Source: Pagrus major (lineage: Eukaryota; Chordata; Actinopteri; Spariformes; Sparidae). From it: a DNA stretch of 64,000 bases. Of the stretch, positions 44,955 to 58,900 are shown piece by piece. The position numbers and the translations under genes are program-made. Location: assembly GCF_040436345.1 (NCBI RefSeq), contig NC_133230.1, positions 16,192,197-16,256,196 on the forward strand, read 5' to 3'. The number at the start of each line of letters is the position of its first letter. The first letter of the stretch is position 1. Under the pieces are notes generated by a model. The model searched no databases. It saw nothing but the letters and a program-made list of their open reading frames with translations, and had not been told where the DNA came from.

Positions 44955-45739
44955 GATTCCGAAAAATCTGCTAAATAAAACGAATAATTTATAATGAAAA
45001 TACTTTTTTTTTTCATCTGCCAAATCTGTTAAGTGAACCACTGATTTCTGTCTGGTTTGATCCATTATTCAACAAAGATCACAATGTTCTCCCTCTGTCA
45101 CAGCAACACTGTCAAATGCTGAAAGTAGGACACTTTCTCTGGGCTGACGTGCCAGAACTTCGTGTCAAAACAAAGTTTCAAGCCATACGCCACCAAAGGT
45201 AAATGAGTTCAGCCAAGTGGCAACAGATCCACCTGACATGTGACAGGACTGTTATCAAACAGGACTATATCCTCTTTGCAGGCCTGACACAGATTTAGCT
45301 GCAGTGCATGGGAGGTAGATCTGAGGTGCTGGAGGTGCCTGCGTGGTGCTACACTGTTACAAAGACATCACTTGTAAATGGGGGAGAGCTTGAATAAAAT
45401 TTGTTGAATCAAGACAGATGAAGAGAGTCAGCATATGGGATCGATCTGGAAGAAGCTCAGGCAGGTGACTGAGGACAAAATGCTGTGGTTCAGCAGCAAT
45501 CAGACCAAATGTCTGCCGGATGGAGGTGTCATCAACTTCACTGAGGTAAGACATGGTTTATTTACACTTGAGTAAATCATTAAATCAGTAATGATAATGA
45601 TAAACCCAATAAAATATGGCTTATTCATCTTTTATTTATTCATCATAGTTTACACTATAAAGTACCTTAACCTGGACTAGTCTGTGCATAAATGTATAAT
45701 AGATTATATTATAATATATAATAGATTAAGGATTATATA

Positions 45740-46490
45740 ATAGATTGTTTTAAAAAGTACCAAAAAGTAGTCATACTTGAGTAAAAGTAAAGATATTATG
45801 TTAAAGTATACTTTGGTAAAAGTGAAAGTCTCCCATATGAATAGTACATGAGTAAAAGTCTATATAAATAATACTTAAGTATCAAAAGTATAAGTAAATT
45901 AAGCCAACTGTATATTTACATGTATGTATATACTGTACTGTATACTATATGTCAGACTGGCTGATTATTGGATCTGATGTTGTCAAAATCAGAGTTTTTT
46001 TAATTTTGATTGCGGATAAATACATAAAAACGTGTTACTTTGGCTCTGCAGCATGTGATCTGCAAAGTAACTAGTAACTAAAGTTAATTTGACACGTTAA
46101 AGTGTGTTTACAGGTCTTGAGGAGTAATACTGAATATGTGAAAAAGTAGCACGAAGCCTTTTGTGGCTCCAGAAGAAGCTGCAGGTTATTTGATAAATTG
46201 CCTCCAGTGATGTCACTCAGTGGCTAAGTTGCATTGTGGGTAATGTAGGCTCCAGGTTTTAAAAAGGATTTTTCGTACTTTTCACTTTCTACATTTATTT
46301 GATAACTTTTTTAGTGTATTTATCTGCAATCAAGATTTAAAAAAACTCTGATTTTGACAACATTGGATGCAATATTCAGCCAGTCTGATGACATATAGTA
46401 TACAATATATACATACATGTAAATATACAGTATGTGTAATTTAATGTAATTACAGTACTGGTAAATGTAATTGGTTACATTCCACAACTG
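45740..46490. mobile_element. Head-to-head family C elements flanking a family B copy
   Basis: The left arm (about 45908-46021) and right arm (about 46317-46434) are inverted copies. CAAAATCAGAGTTTTTTTAA lies in the left arm, and its complement AAAAAACTCTGATTTTGACA in the right. Outer parts contain ACTTGAGTAAAAGT and GGTTACATTCCACAACTG words. A family B copy (46098-46270) sits between the arms. Confidence 0.7.
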
Positions 46491-46619
46491 TAGATAAGCA
46501 TATTTATGTATAAATGTGTATATGAAGGAGATTTATGTGACATGTCAGAACAGATTTCAAGAAGGAAAACGAGAAGACGAAAGAACAAAACAAAAATATA
46601 TTTTTTAAAAAGTATAGTG

Positions 46620-46984
46620 GAGTAGTAAGATCTATTGTACGGTAGCCTGCTACAATGGTACAAACTGTCCACAGTGAGTTGTGCTTGCCACATCCTGATT
46701 CATGATTCAGTACATTCCGGTGAAATGAGGCGCAGACGTGTTGAAGACCTGCAGGGCTCATTTTTATTACCTGGACAGACAACAGAGACACGGAGACACG
46801 GAGAGGCAGCGGGACGGACCAGGTGTCTCTGCGCTGTTGTTCAGGTGTCTGACAGTTTAGTTGTGTGAGGAGGTCGGACATGTGAAGTTTATAAACACCG
46901 ACAGACAGAAAGGGGGAAAAAAAGTGCGGACATTGTAATTTCTGTCATTGTTCATGTGTTGGCTTCACTTCCCGGACTGAGAAG
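46620..46984 (+). promoter_or_regulatory. tuft1: Probable tuft1 promoter and 5' UTR
   Basis: This is the segment directly upstream of the tuft1 ATG, after the repeat block ends. It becomes richer in GC and CpG towards 46780-46985. No TATA box or clear initiator was recognised, so this is by position only. Confidence 0.4.
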
Positions 46985-49900
46985 ATGAGCGGCGGCGGCG
47001 GCGGCGGCGTGAGGCGGCGGCCGGTGGCGAGTGGAGAGCAGGACGACAAGGCTAACGTGAGTGATGAGCACAACTAGCTTAAATGTTTTCAACTAAAGAC
47101 AACAAAAGTCGACCCCCGCTGAGGTTAGACATGACTTTAATTCATCTTTGGCGCTCAATAACACGATTACAGTGACTTCGTCTTACTTTATGTGTCCCCT
47201 GGTACCACTGGACTTCATCACAGGTGAAAGGTTTCAAAGATCATTTAAGCTAATTAATTAGCTTAAACCGTTGTCCAGCTCTGTTGGGCTCTTTTCCCAG
47301 TAAATAGGTCTGTGTGTGGTCTGTATCCTACATGAGGCATTTTAAATGAGATGGATGTGACAGGACAAACAGAACTTTTCACCAAACACACAAAAAGTTG
47401 TTCACCTGTCATAGGTACCTAAAAAATAGGTGACCTATGAAATCAAAAAGAGTTTGAGTCGCCATATTCAACACACCTGTGTTTCTTCTCCCCCTTTTCT
47501 TCTATATCACAGTTTAGTGCTACATGTGAAGTCTGACAGTATCATGTGGCATGTGTGTGTGTGTGTGTGTGTGTGTGTCCCAAAGCACACTGATGATCAT
47601 GGCAAACTTTGTTTTTTACATAATGAGGCTGATAGCCGCCTTTGGCTTAAGTTAATGTCTGTCTCATGGTATAAGTTGTACCCTGTGACTTCATTTAGTT
47701 TTGTAATATCTTGAGGACATGAATGGGTGAATTTAAATCAAATGACTTTGATTTAAAAAAAGCAAAGTGAATTGCCTGATATCCCTTAAAAGTAATGCCA
47801 AGTGGTCGCTGTATATACAGAATCATCACACCGGATTACACTACTTCTTGTTAATTAAGTTGACCGTCACTCAAAGTACGTTTATCACTAACGTCACTGT
47901 TACTGAGTCACTGTTACATGGCGCTTTCACTGGAACTTTAACCTTCTTTTTGCCTTCATGTTTAATGTGTATACACAGTAAAGAAAGGCCACCAGACTGT
48001 CAGTGGTTCCTCTTTCACAGCACACTGTAACAAATCTATATGTTGAAACAAGTGAAGTCTGAATTTCAAACGCCATAAGACGAAAATTCAGTTATTATAC
48101 CCTTCAGCCATGTTTCTAATTTCTCAGGAATAATTGTAACATTTGATAACATTCTTGAATTTTTTTTAATTAATCTTTTGTGAAGGCTTCATTAAGAAAA
48201 CAATTGACCTGACGTTCAGGAATGAGTTTTCTATTCCATGCCAGGATTTCCAAAGAAAGCGCCAAGCCTTGTTGGTTTGATAGTTAAATACAAGTTTCCT
48301 CTTTTCATTGGCAGACAAATCTTTTTTTTTTTTTTTTTTTTTTTGCTTCTTCACGGTTTGCTGCACAGTTTTGTTATTACACACTCTCTTGTATAATGGC
48401 TATTTACCAAAGGGATAAGACTTTTTCAGATGAAAGGTTAAACATTACACAACTTTGTATCAAACTGAAAGTAATTCACAGGCCTGAATCACTGAGTTAA
48501 TAAGTGTTATATCGTATTTCATAATGGCACCAGGATGGTGGCATGAATGAACAGATCGATTATTTATACATTTAACTGGCAGGAAGAGGAGACACACAAA
48601 GTCATGCCTAAACAAAAAAAACTAATGATCAGAGGATAGTTTCCTGGCTTTACAGGGGATAGTAAAGCTGACTTTACCAAGTTAAAACTTTTCATTCACT
48701 GGATCCTGGACAGCAATGACTCTCATAGCTGAGGGCCATTATTCAGTCTTGTAATCTCACTGTAAACATGAGCTTTGACCTGTTTCCATCCTATTCTGCA
48801 AACGCCTATACTTTCCGCTGGGAAACCTACTTATCCCACATAAGCACATTTAGGAGTTGAAGTGTTTTTTTTTCTTGACAGATGACATTTATGTTAATGC
48901 GTTTTCTGTCATGGCGTGAGAAAATGCTGACACGAGCAAGACTGGTGCAGGCAAAGATATTATTAAGATAGTGTCACTGGATTGTTGTGTGTTTTCTTTG
49001 TCAACTCTATACTTTCATGGCAACATAAGAGAGCGTTACTGACAGTCTTTTGTGTGTGACACTAACATTGTTAAATGGCATGTTTACCCTGCTCACACAC
49101 CCACAAAAGGACACGCAACTATAAATATATACAAATAGCTATACACATCACAGAGTGTTAAGTACACACCTGCACAAACTGGAATTTACTGTACTGTACC
49201 AACAACCATTTAACCATAAAAAACTCCCTGCTCGGCGCTTGGTACCCAAAACTACAGGAACTTTTGGTGGTGGAGCTTGCAGTGCTAAATTTTTCTGATC
49301 AATCGAGTCTTGCAGCATTTTATCTCTGCTACCGTTTTTAAAAATCTGCAGACGCAAACTGGTTGGTTTTTTGTTCACTGTGTTTTGACACATCAGCGTG
49401 GTGTTACAGAAGAAGACATGCAGCAGATGGCGTATTCATACAGCGTCATTGTCGTTAGTAACTTATAATGAAAAATAACTATTAGTTTCAGCCTTGTTAT
49501 ACACTTAAAAGTGTATTGGAAAAAGCATTAGGTCTCAGATGTTTTCAGTGATGTAAGTTTAATGTGTGAAGTTGAAACTTTCCAATAGTTTGAGACACAC
49601 GGAGACGCACAAACATTAACTTATTTGGAGTGTGCCATTTGACTTTTGTTTGCACAGTTTTGTTTACACTGCACACACTCGCTTTGCCAGTGGCTGTTAT
49701 GTAAAGACACTTCATTAATCTCTCTTACATAACTCACGCCACACATTCCTCAGAGTGCTGCTACCTACCAATGTCACCATGTGGTTGATAAATAAAGGCT
49801 TCTTCATTCCACTGTTTTATCTATTGGTCACTTATTGTCCTAAGTAAGTTAAATGTTAGTGCAGACTACACCTAAGTGTTAAGGGTTAACTTAGCAACTT

Positions 49901-52900
49901 ATTAACTTTGAATGATATAGACTGATGAAGATAATTGCCTGGTTCCAGACCTCTGGGCTGTTGCCCATTTTGTGAAAAATGTGACAAAAATGGCCATAAA
50001 ATCTGATTATCAAACTATTAAGATAATATGTGGCTTTTGAAATGTCCCAACGATAAGATTTACCATCCTCAGACTTCTTTGTTGAGGACTGTATATAATC
50101 TAATCAGAGAAATGTTCCCTTTAGTTCTTTCCGTTGTGAATTTGGCATTGCAGTCCTGCAGGGGAGGCTAACAACGTCATGCCTCTTTGGACTGGCACTG
50201 TAGCTCTCTGACTGGAGAACAGTCTGGAGGAAAAAGGGTTGGGCATCTGGCAGAGCCTCACCCAGCCATGTAAGGCAAGACAGTCGTGACTTCCCAGGCA
50301 TTTAGTCACACAGACACAGACGGTCTGGATCACAGCTGCCTGAATATCATCTGAAAGAGTCCCGGGACAGCTTCGCCTGCTCAGGTAGATATCAGATGGA
50401 TCCTACCTGAGATAGACTAAATCGTTTGCATTTGGGTTCACTTGTGGTTGTTGTGTAGTCTGCTTTATGTGTAACAGTAAAGCCTTTGATTACGTAATTC
50501 ATTTGGTTATGTCTTCATAGTGGACCTGTCATACTTAAGAGAAAGGCTTAGTCTCCCAGATGAAACCAGTCCAAACACAGATACTTAATAATGTTATATA
50601 CAAAATACAGTGATAAGTATATTTCTTCAAGTACTGCACCTAAGTACAATTTTGAGGTACTTTAACGTGAGTATTTCCCTTTTCTTGAAACTTTATAGTT
50701 CCACTCCACTACATTTTGGGGACATATTGTGCTTTTTACTCACACTTATTTGACAACTTTAGTTACTAGTTACTTTGCAGATTGTATGCTGCGTCAGCGC
50801 GTCAGATCGATAATTTGTAGTATAGTATACAATAACAATAAATACATGCATGTAAATATATGTATCATTGACTTTTACTTTGAAAATTACTTTTGATACT
50901 TAAGTACATTTAATATCAGATACTAAAAATGAGACATTAATGAGACAGCAGGCAAGCCACTAAAGAAAACATCTTTTCGTGACGTCATCTTCATTATATT
51001 TGATTCAGACCACCCGAATGCAAACATTGCCACTTTGTTTGTCAGACAAGAAGCGGCTTAAAACTCTTTAGAGTCACCTCCCATTTGTCAGTTTCTTCTT
51101 ATGCAATGGGGAAAATGATTCAGATTGTATTGGTGACACATACTGTTGGAATTAGTCAAAGGGTAGAGTTTATAATTAACGCGTGTGACGTGTTGTCAGG
51201 ACTTGCTGATGTGTGCTAGTTACCAAGTTGGTTTTAAGTGTTTTATGACTTTTCTTATCATTCATAATGTGTCAGATTGTGTTGCTTGGCAATAAAAGTA
51301 CTTGATGTTTTGACTGCACTCAGAGATGGGTGGATTTCACACTTTGCTGTGAACTCTGTTTGCATCTGGAGTGTGAATTTAGATACAGGTGATTGTGCAT
51401 ACACCCACTATCTATGAATATACATGAATATTCTCCTTTCTCTGCTTGTTGAATCTTTTCATTGCATAGATTTATAGCTATGTCTGGTTGATCCTTTATT
51501 TATTGTTGTTCTTCAGTATCAGTCAGCCTGTATTGCTGCAAACAACAGTCATGGAGGAGTTTGTAGCTCGATGACTGGGAGTGGACGGTCCTGTATTGAT
51601 TGTGGGTGGTTACTGACTGGATGAGAGTGCTCTTGTAGCCCAGACACTGAGGTGAAGCAATGATGTCACCTCCGAATCAGTAAAGTCATGTCGGACAGAT
51701 GATCTAATCTGTGGTGATTTCATTCTCTGACTGCCTTGCTTTCGGAGATAATAGCATATAATCTCCTATACTGTACTTTACCTCACCCCTGTCGTGGCTC
51801 GTTTTTTGAAAACATGTTCAGACTGTACCAAAGTGTTTTCTGAAGACTCAGAGCCACCCCTTCTTTCTATCACAGCTGATAATCATTTAATCATGTTGGT
51901 TTTTCATCAGTTCATGCCCAAAGATAACAAATGATCTATATCAACTCAATGAATTATCAAATTATGACTATTTATTATGTTTGATTAGGCTGCTATGCCT
52001 AAAGGGCTGAGCTGTGAAAAAAGATACTGAACAGGTTCCTGCTGTTTTTTTCCCTCTCTGTATAGTCTGGACTGGTCGATGTCAAATCCAATTTGATATC
52101 ATTTGGACACACTTTTGTTAGGTGTGAGAACAGTATTGAAACTAGAAGTGTATTTTGACCACCTTGCATGTAGTTTAATGAAAAAAGTTGATAATGGTGG
52201 TTTCTGGCTGCTTGTTTTTAACTAATAGTGTATCTTAACTAATTGCAGCACCTACATGTGAACAAATGCAGGTGATGAATTCTTGTAATGATTTTTTTTT
52301 TATGTTGCATAGTTGTCCTGGTAAAAGTATTTCAACACAGTGTTATGCAAGACATAACAGTATCTAACCACATGTTTGTCTTTTGATCTGATAAAACTGA
52401 TGAGAATCTGATTGATAGATTTATACCTCGGAGGGATAATCAATCAGCTGTAATGGCACAATTCCTGGTACTGATATTATCTATGAAGCCATTTTAATTA
52501 GTTCTATTTAACCTGGAGATTGATTGTATTGTGAAATGAGTTTATACATAAATACGATACGTAAGAGAGATGGATATCACTTAACTCTGTGTTTTCAGAG
52601 TGGGTTTAAGGTTAATCCTCCTTTATGGTAAATGACATTGAAAGCGTCCCCTGAGCTGCACAAACAAAGCCTAGTGGAGCAGCACTAAGACTTACATTTT
52701 AAGTGCTAGTTTGTGCATGTTCGTGCAGCAGAGAACTAATATGGTCTTAAATTGAGGTGATAACATATTTAATTTAAGTAACACCCTCATAGTCACCATT
52801 AAACACTTTTTCTGACTCAAGACTTGTTGTTTTTCTTGCCAATACATGAATTTAAGAGGTGTTACATCAGGACTGAACAACAGTCAGCAGTAGCGTATAT

Positions 52901-55900
52901 GTTATTTGGACATGCCAGGACCGTAAAGGTATGCAGTGATTCAATGTTTAATTTCACCATCATATTCTTGGAACATGATCACATATACAGGCCATTTTGC
53001 CTGTAATGACACCTATTAAGCACTTTTTGCAGGAGTGGTTCTCAATCAACCTCTTTTTTAACCGTAATAATTTGTCGGCACAGTTTTTATGGTGCCGTGT
53101 AGTTGACCTTTGCAATATTTGTCGGCTGCAACCTGATCAATGAAGGACTCTTTTTAAGGGCCCTCATAACCGAGCTCCTCTGTATCCTTCATATTTGCAC
53201 ACCCCCCCCTCCGCACTCCCAGATCCTCTCTTTAAAAGTTGAACAAGCTTAAAAGTTTTAACAACTTAAAATTATTAGTCAACTTTACTTGGTCATTTTG
53301 AGGTAATCGGTTTCCATGATTTATTTTAAGTAACTTTGTCAGGTTTTACAGGGAACTAACTATTACTATACCATCTGCACGCTTGACTAACTTGGGGTTT
53401 AGAGTTTTTAGCCGCTCTGCCCCATGTCTGATCTCTCTCCCACAAGACATTCACAACATTAACTCTCTGTCTCTCTACCTTCAAATCCCGTCTTAAAATA
53501 CACCTTTTCAAACTGGCATAAGCTGTTTGATTCTGACTCCACTGGTTACACTCAGAGAGTTTTTTACCCGGTAATTATACATAGTCATTAAATTAGCTTG
53601 TATTGAATACCGTTGCCTTGATGTTTGATACAATCAGTGCTGTTTGTTTTTTAAAATTTGGTCTTGTATGTCATCCTTGAGTGCGCCTATAAAGGAAATT
53701 ATTATTATTGTTGTTAATATTATTTTTCTGAAGTTTGGTGAAACATTTTATAATAATTATAAGAGATTGCTTCAGTGTTCAGCATTGTCTGCACCACCAC
53801 ATAAACCAATGAGGTCATCATTATAGTCTCTTGTTTCCCATAGTTTTTTTGGGAAACAAGTGAAGGAACATGGGATTTTTCCCAGGGAAGGATGAATCTC
53901 GTCAAAGCCATTCAGTAGAACAGATCAAAAAGCTTGAACTTGGCAACTGTAAAAAATATAATTGCAGATACTTATCTGTAATCATCTTAAAATGATGAAA
54001 AAGCTGAGATCATTATCTGTAACCTTCCTCTACCGTTGTGCTTATGTAGTGGATGCGTGTCGGCCACATGTTGATTCAGGGGCTTCCAAAAACAAACGTG
54101 GTGATGTGCAGAACATTGAGTTTCTTCAGAAAGCTACACCCAGGGTGTGTCTGTCCCTTGAAGTGCAGTGCGTCTCTTCTTGAGAAGCCCTCGAGCTGTC
54201 GCTCCCTCCCTCTCAGAGTGAAATGTTGGCTTGCCTGTCACTGCCTTCACTCTGATGGTTTTCAGACACTGCAATTACACGCAGAGATCTGTCGTTCAAG
54301 CTAAAACATTTATCCTGTGTTTGACTTGCAAAGCAGAGAACTAGCTGCTTACGTAAGAAACTAAATGTTTGGTCATGGGACATGCTGGGTTGCCATTATT
54401 TGTTCTTAAATTCTTTGCCATAATTTACTGAACTGTTGACGAGACTAATAGTAGGCATGTTCACACACACACTCTAAAACCATAAAGTGTTCACACGCAG
54501 GTCTATTTTATGTGTCTCAGTGGCACACACACACACACACACACACATGCACAAACTATTAAAGCTTTATGTGATTACTTTCATGGTAATATTTAGATTT
54601 GTATCATTGTTAACCTTTTCACATTGCTTATTATGTGAGGACGTTATGCATTTTTTTTTAATATTGAACAGAAATAATGAAAACAGTATTGTTACCGATC
54701 TCCACATGTTTTGCAATTCAACATGATCTGCAGGCACCAGGCATCACATGATTTTTAACTGCCTAATATCAACAAAAGTGCATCAGACCACCTCTTTGTG
54801 GGGTTTAGTTTATCACATAGAGCTGCAACATTCAGCCTCACTGTCCGGTGACCTGACCTGATGACTAATGTGGCACAAAGTGTGTGTTCAGATGACTGCA
54901 CTGTCACAATGTTACTTGGAAGCCAGATACAATTTGGTTTGTTGTCCGGTGGTCCTACACTGGAAAAAATGCCAGTTCAAACAAAATAAGTACAGAAAGA
55001 ATGAACACAAAGTGTTGTTTTGCTTGTAATAAGTCAAATTTGCTAATGGAACAAATGAAAATTTGTTGAGAGTCCTTGAAATAAGATGTGATCTCTAAAA
55101 AAAGTCCCATATCTCACTGAAATGTTACTTGTTTGGTGGTCGTGTCTTACTAAGTGTAAGGAGATATTTTGATTTAAAATTAGCTAAATATACTTGGTGA
55201 GACTTTGAGTTTTTACATTGTAGCTATCAGGTGTGAAACAAAATCTGTAAGGAACAAGCTGGGATTCATTCTCATCGTCTCTCTCTTGTGTTTTGATTGA
55301 TTACTTTATTTACTCTTCTAAGGTGTAAATGACAGTTTACAGGTTCATGTGTGGTGTCACTAAATCATTTCGTACTGAAGTTATTATTGCAGCATTGTCT
55401 CACACTTAAGGCTAACAACAGACTGTGGTATGCAAATGACGTGTCAGTGCCTCTTTATCATTCCTGCACTTTAACGACAGGTGTCTTTCTCACAGGTAGC
55501 AATTAAAGTTGTGTATAGTGATTCTATTTGTGGTGCACAGTTGGCACATGAACAGCATCACTGTGGCATTTACCAGGGAAGAAGCACCTGAAGTGTGTGA
55601 TTACGAAATATTATGTAATGTGGAATTTAACAAAGGCAAAAGTGACTTGTGTTGTCCGGAGAAGGCAGCAACATCTGTTTCTCTTGTGTTTTATCTGCCA
55701 TGCAAAAGTATCACCTGCCAGTGTTAACTTGTAAAAATACCACTCTGACGGAAAATAAAAAGCTGGTGCTGGAAAACACGTTTTTATTAGAGAAGTTCCA
55801 GCTTCCACCAGTCTGACATCAGTGAGCCTTACCTGTAAACACCTTACTACACTTAAGTTATATTCTATAGGAGAAAAACAAGTCAACATACATTATCATA

Positions 55901-58900
55901 GTCACTTAGAAGGTTTTTTCCTCTGTTTAGCCTGTCTTCTTACTAAGTGGTAAATTGTTATTTTATTTTCCTTCAGACTTTTAAATAAGTTATCTTAATG
56001 ATAGTTTGAGTGATTCCCTCCTATTCATAAGACTGAAAACAAAATCAACAAAGAAGCTGACATAATTACAGTCCAGACATCCACAGGACATTTTGTTCGA
56101 GATTCTTTGTGCTTTTTAAATAATGAGCCATTTGTGCAGTTTGGTTTTGGTCTGATTACTATCTAATTACTTTGTGGCTGACGCCCACTTACAGTTTAAT
56201 TAAGGCCAGTGATGATAGAGCAGCAGCATCACAAAGTAAAAAATATTTTTTATGGGCATCCGCCCCTTTATAATGACTGATAATATCAATTCAACCTTTA
56301 CCTCTAGTACTGCAGGGCTGAGGAACAATTCCATACAAGCTATTATACATACAAAGACATACATGTAAGCATTGCACACAAACACCTAACACCACACAAA
56401 GGCTTAGAGGATTAAGCATAATTTTCTTTGGCAGTAAGATAAGAATCAACCATGTTACATAACTCACCTTTACCTGGAATTTTTTTCCTGCACCTGATTT
56501 GTTAAGTGGCAAAATGGTTTGTTTTCTTTGTGTGGAGGCAAACCTCCACTTGCTTAAATGGGTGTTGGCAAGGAGGGTTATGAAAAGTCAAAGCAAGTAT
56601 GTGTTTGCTTTGGGCAACGGTTTTACTTAATGTAAAATATATTTAGAAAAGAATCGTATCAGCTCAGTGTAAGGGAATTTGTTTTACATTTTGAAAATGT
56701 ATATACTATCTTTAATGCCTACATTAGGCTATTTTCAGCTTTTACAGGAAAAAAATAGATAACAGAAAACATGTGAACTCCATGTCCTCATTGAGACCAG
56801 AATACTCCAACACATCCAGTCCTTGAATGAAGAAAGCCTCCCTTTGCTTGAGTTTTTGTATTCTGTCCCCTCCCACGACCAAACATGATTTGATTGTGGG
56901 GAAAACCAGAGCACACTAGCCAGGATTCGAAAGCAGGACCTTCTTGCTGTGGGAAACAGTGCTAACCACTGAGCCATCAAATTAGAATGTGAACTTTGAC
57001 TAATTAGCTGTAATCATCATACAACGTCATGCACTTCCAGTGAAACCCTGCAGTCTCCATATTATCAGGAAAAGAGGATGTGTTATTAACTGAATGAACT
57101 CCTACTGGAAAAGAGAGGCCCCATTTAAAACAACTTGTGATCAACAAATAATCTAGTCAGGATCCAAGCAAAGAGCACAGTTAAAGGCCAACCTGACAAA
57201 ATGATCAGCCATGAATGAGTCATCATGGTGGATCACAAGGGGCCGTACTTACACTTTCCCTACGTCTGACCTGTAAAACTCGTGTTCTGTTCATGTTGCA
57301 GAAAAAAGATGTAATTACATTACAGATACATTCAGTAAAAAAGTGGATTAATAACAGGATTACAATTAAATCCTTTAATTTTTCAATTTAAAATAGATTA
57401 GATTAGAAAAGAATACAAATACAAATACCTACAGAAAAGTAGAGTACACATGCCTTTTGAAAAGAGAAGAACACAATAGAATAAATAACCGATCATGTGG
57501 CCAGAAGTAAGTCAAACCATATGCCTTTTTCCAGAGTAGCCCATCTGAATGTGTTGGTTTTGACCAAACTCTGTTCTGTAAATATTTGGTTTTCAGTTGT
57601 ATGAGACATGACAGTCAGTCCTCACACAATCTGTTTCTGTTGCTGAGGCAACAAAGTTGAATTGTGAGTGACTCAACAGTTATGGATGTTTTGACTGTTG
57701 GTATTTTTGGCCCCTACTGGTCTGGTTTCATTTTCTCCAGTGAGCTGAATGTGGTAGAGCGTGTGTGGTCAGAATCACCAGACTCTGCAGTGGAAATGTC
57801 TCCTCAGTGACGGTTGCTAGGCATTATGGTCTAACTGCGTGGTATCCACGGAGGAACTTCAGTATGGGGAAGTTTTTATGGCTAAAAGTACCCATTTCTT
57901 CACTGCTCCTCCCTCTTTCTCACTGCTGGCTTTCATTTTGAGCGCCTCTCCTTTCTCTTCATTGGTTGTTTTTTTTCCCCTCATAATCCACGCTGTTCCT
58001 CTTAGTCATCTAGTTCCTCTTATGCTCTCTCCTTTCATTTCAGGACCGTTGCAGGAGGCTTCGGCTCGCTCTACAGGATCAGGATCAGTCAGGCTGCACA
58101 TCGGAGCAGCACGGCAACAAGGTACAGAATTAAAGAGGAAAACTGTTTTGTTTTTGAATGAAAGAAAAAAGTCTATGACAGGACATTAACTCAACTTTTT
58201 TGTTTTGACTGAATGAAGGAGAGCAGCATAGCAGTAGTGCTGCCACAGAAACAAGAAGGGCAGGAAGCAACACTTGAACTCATCACTCCCACGGAAGAAA
58301 AAGTTGAAGTCATTAAGGTATGTGTATTTGTTTGTTTTTGTAGTTGTGTCGTATTTGAGGTATTTGAGAGCTCATCTGTATTATCTAACACAACAGGTTT
58401 TCCTTGAGGCTCGTTCACAGACTGGAGAGAACGTCAGGATGCTGACGGACGAGGTGTCACAGATTCAGGAGGTGAGTTTGTGACAGACGGAGTTGAGCAA
58501 CATTTCCCACAGCCGTATTTAGACAATGAGTCAACAGTCAGTGCCTGGTGGAGAATATTAGAGCGTGTGTGGCTGGGTTGAATAAGGTGAAGGGGATAGT
58601 AGTAGTAGTTTCTGCATAGCACACGTCTTTGAATGCATAATGTGTTTTTGTTAAAGGTGAGGTACTGCCTGAAGACTCTGAGAGAGCAGATGGCAGCCAG
58701 GCAGAACAGTAACAACAACAAGGTACACACTCTCTGCACCTCAGTAAAAGATGTTTTTCTGAGTATAGTGCTAAAATAATTGGGCTCAGTCTATCTTGTA
58801 AGTCCATATCTGGTTCTAGCTTCTCTAATGTAAGGATAATCAATATCAATAAGTTAATACGAATAGATATGTATGGTAAATTAATAAGGTAGTTATTATG

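Larger units (their letters stand above)
40401..46600. other. Spacer between cgn and tuft1
   Basis: The spacer is AT-rich and contains the MITE copies listed separately (41884, 42310, 44315, 45740-46490). No RNA gene or conserved coding exon was recognised, apart from a weak first-exon candidate at 45435-45545. Confidence 0.5.
47057..58043. other. tuft1: tuft1 intron 1 (11 kb), repeats only
   Basis: The intron contains (TG)n at 47549-47578, a T-run at about 48321-48344, family C at 50610-50930, a LINE 3' end at 53370-53726, (AC)n at 54523-54547, a hAT-like MITE at 54958-55223 and a SINE at 56740-56985. No other exon or RNA gene was recognised. Confidence 0.6.

Noticed and set aside
46098..46270. 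Possible regulatory CRE-like TGATGTCA motif
   Set aside because: It belongs to a dispersed family B repeat also found at 24056 and 42310, so a specific role is unsupported.
56920..56985. tRNA gene on the minus strand
   Set aside because: Box A/B-like words are present, but the cloverleaf is not intact and the body continues as a SINE.
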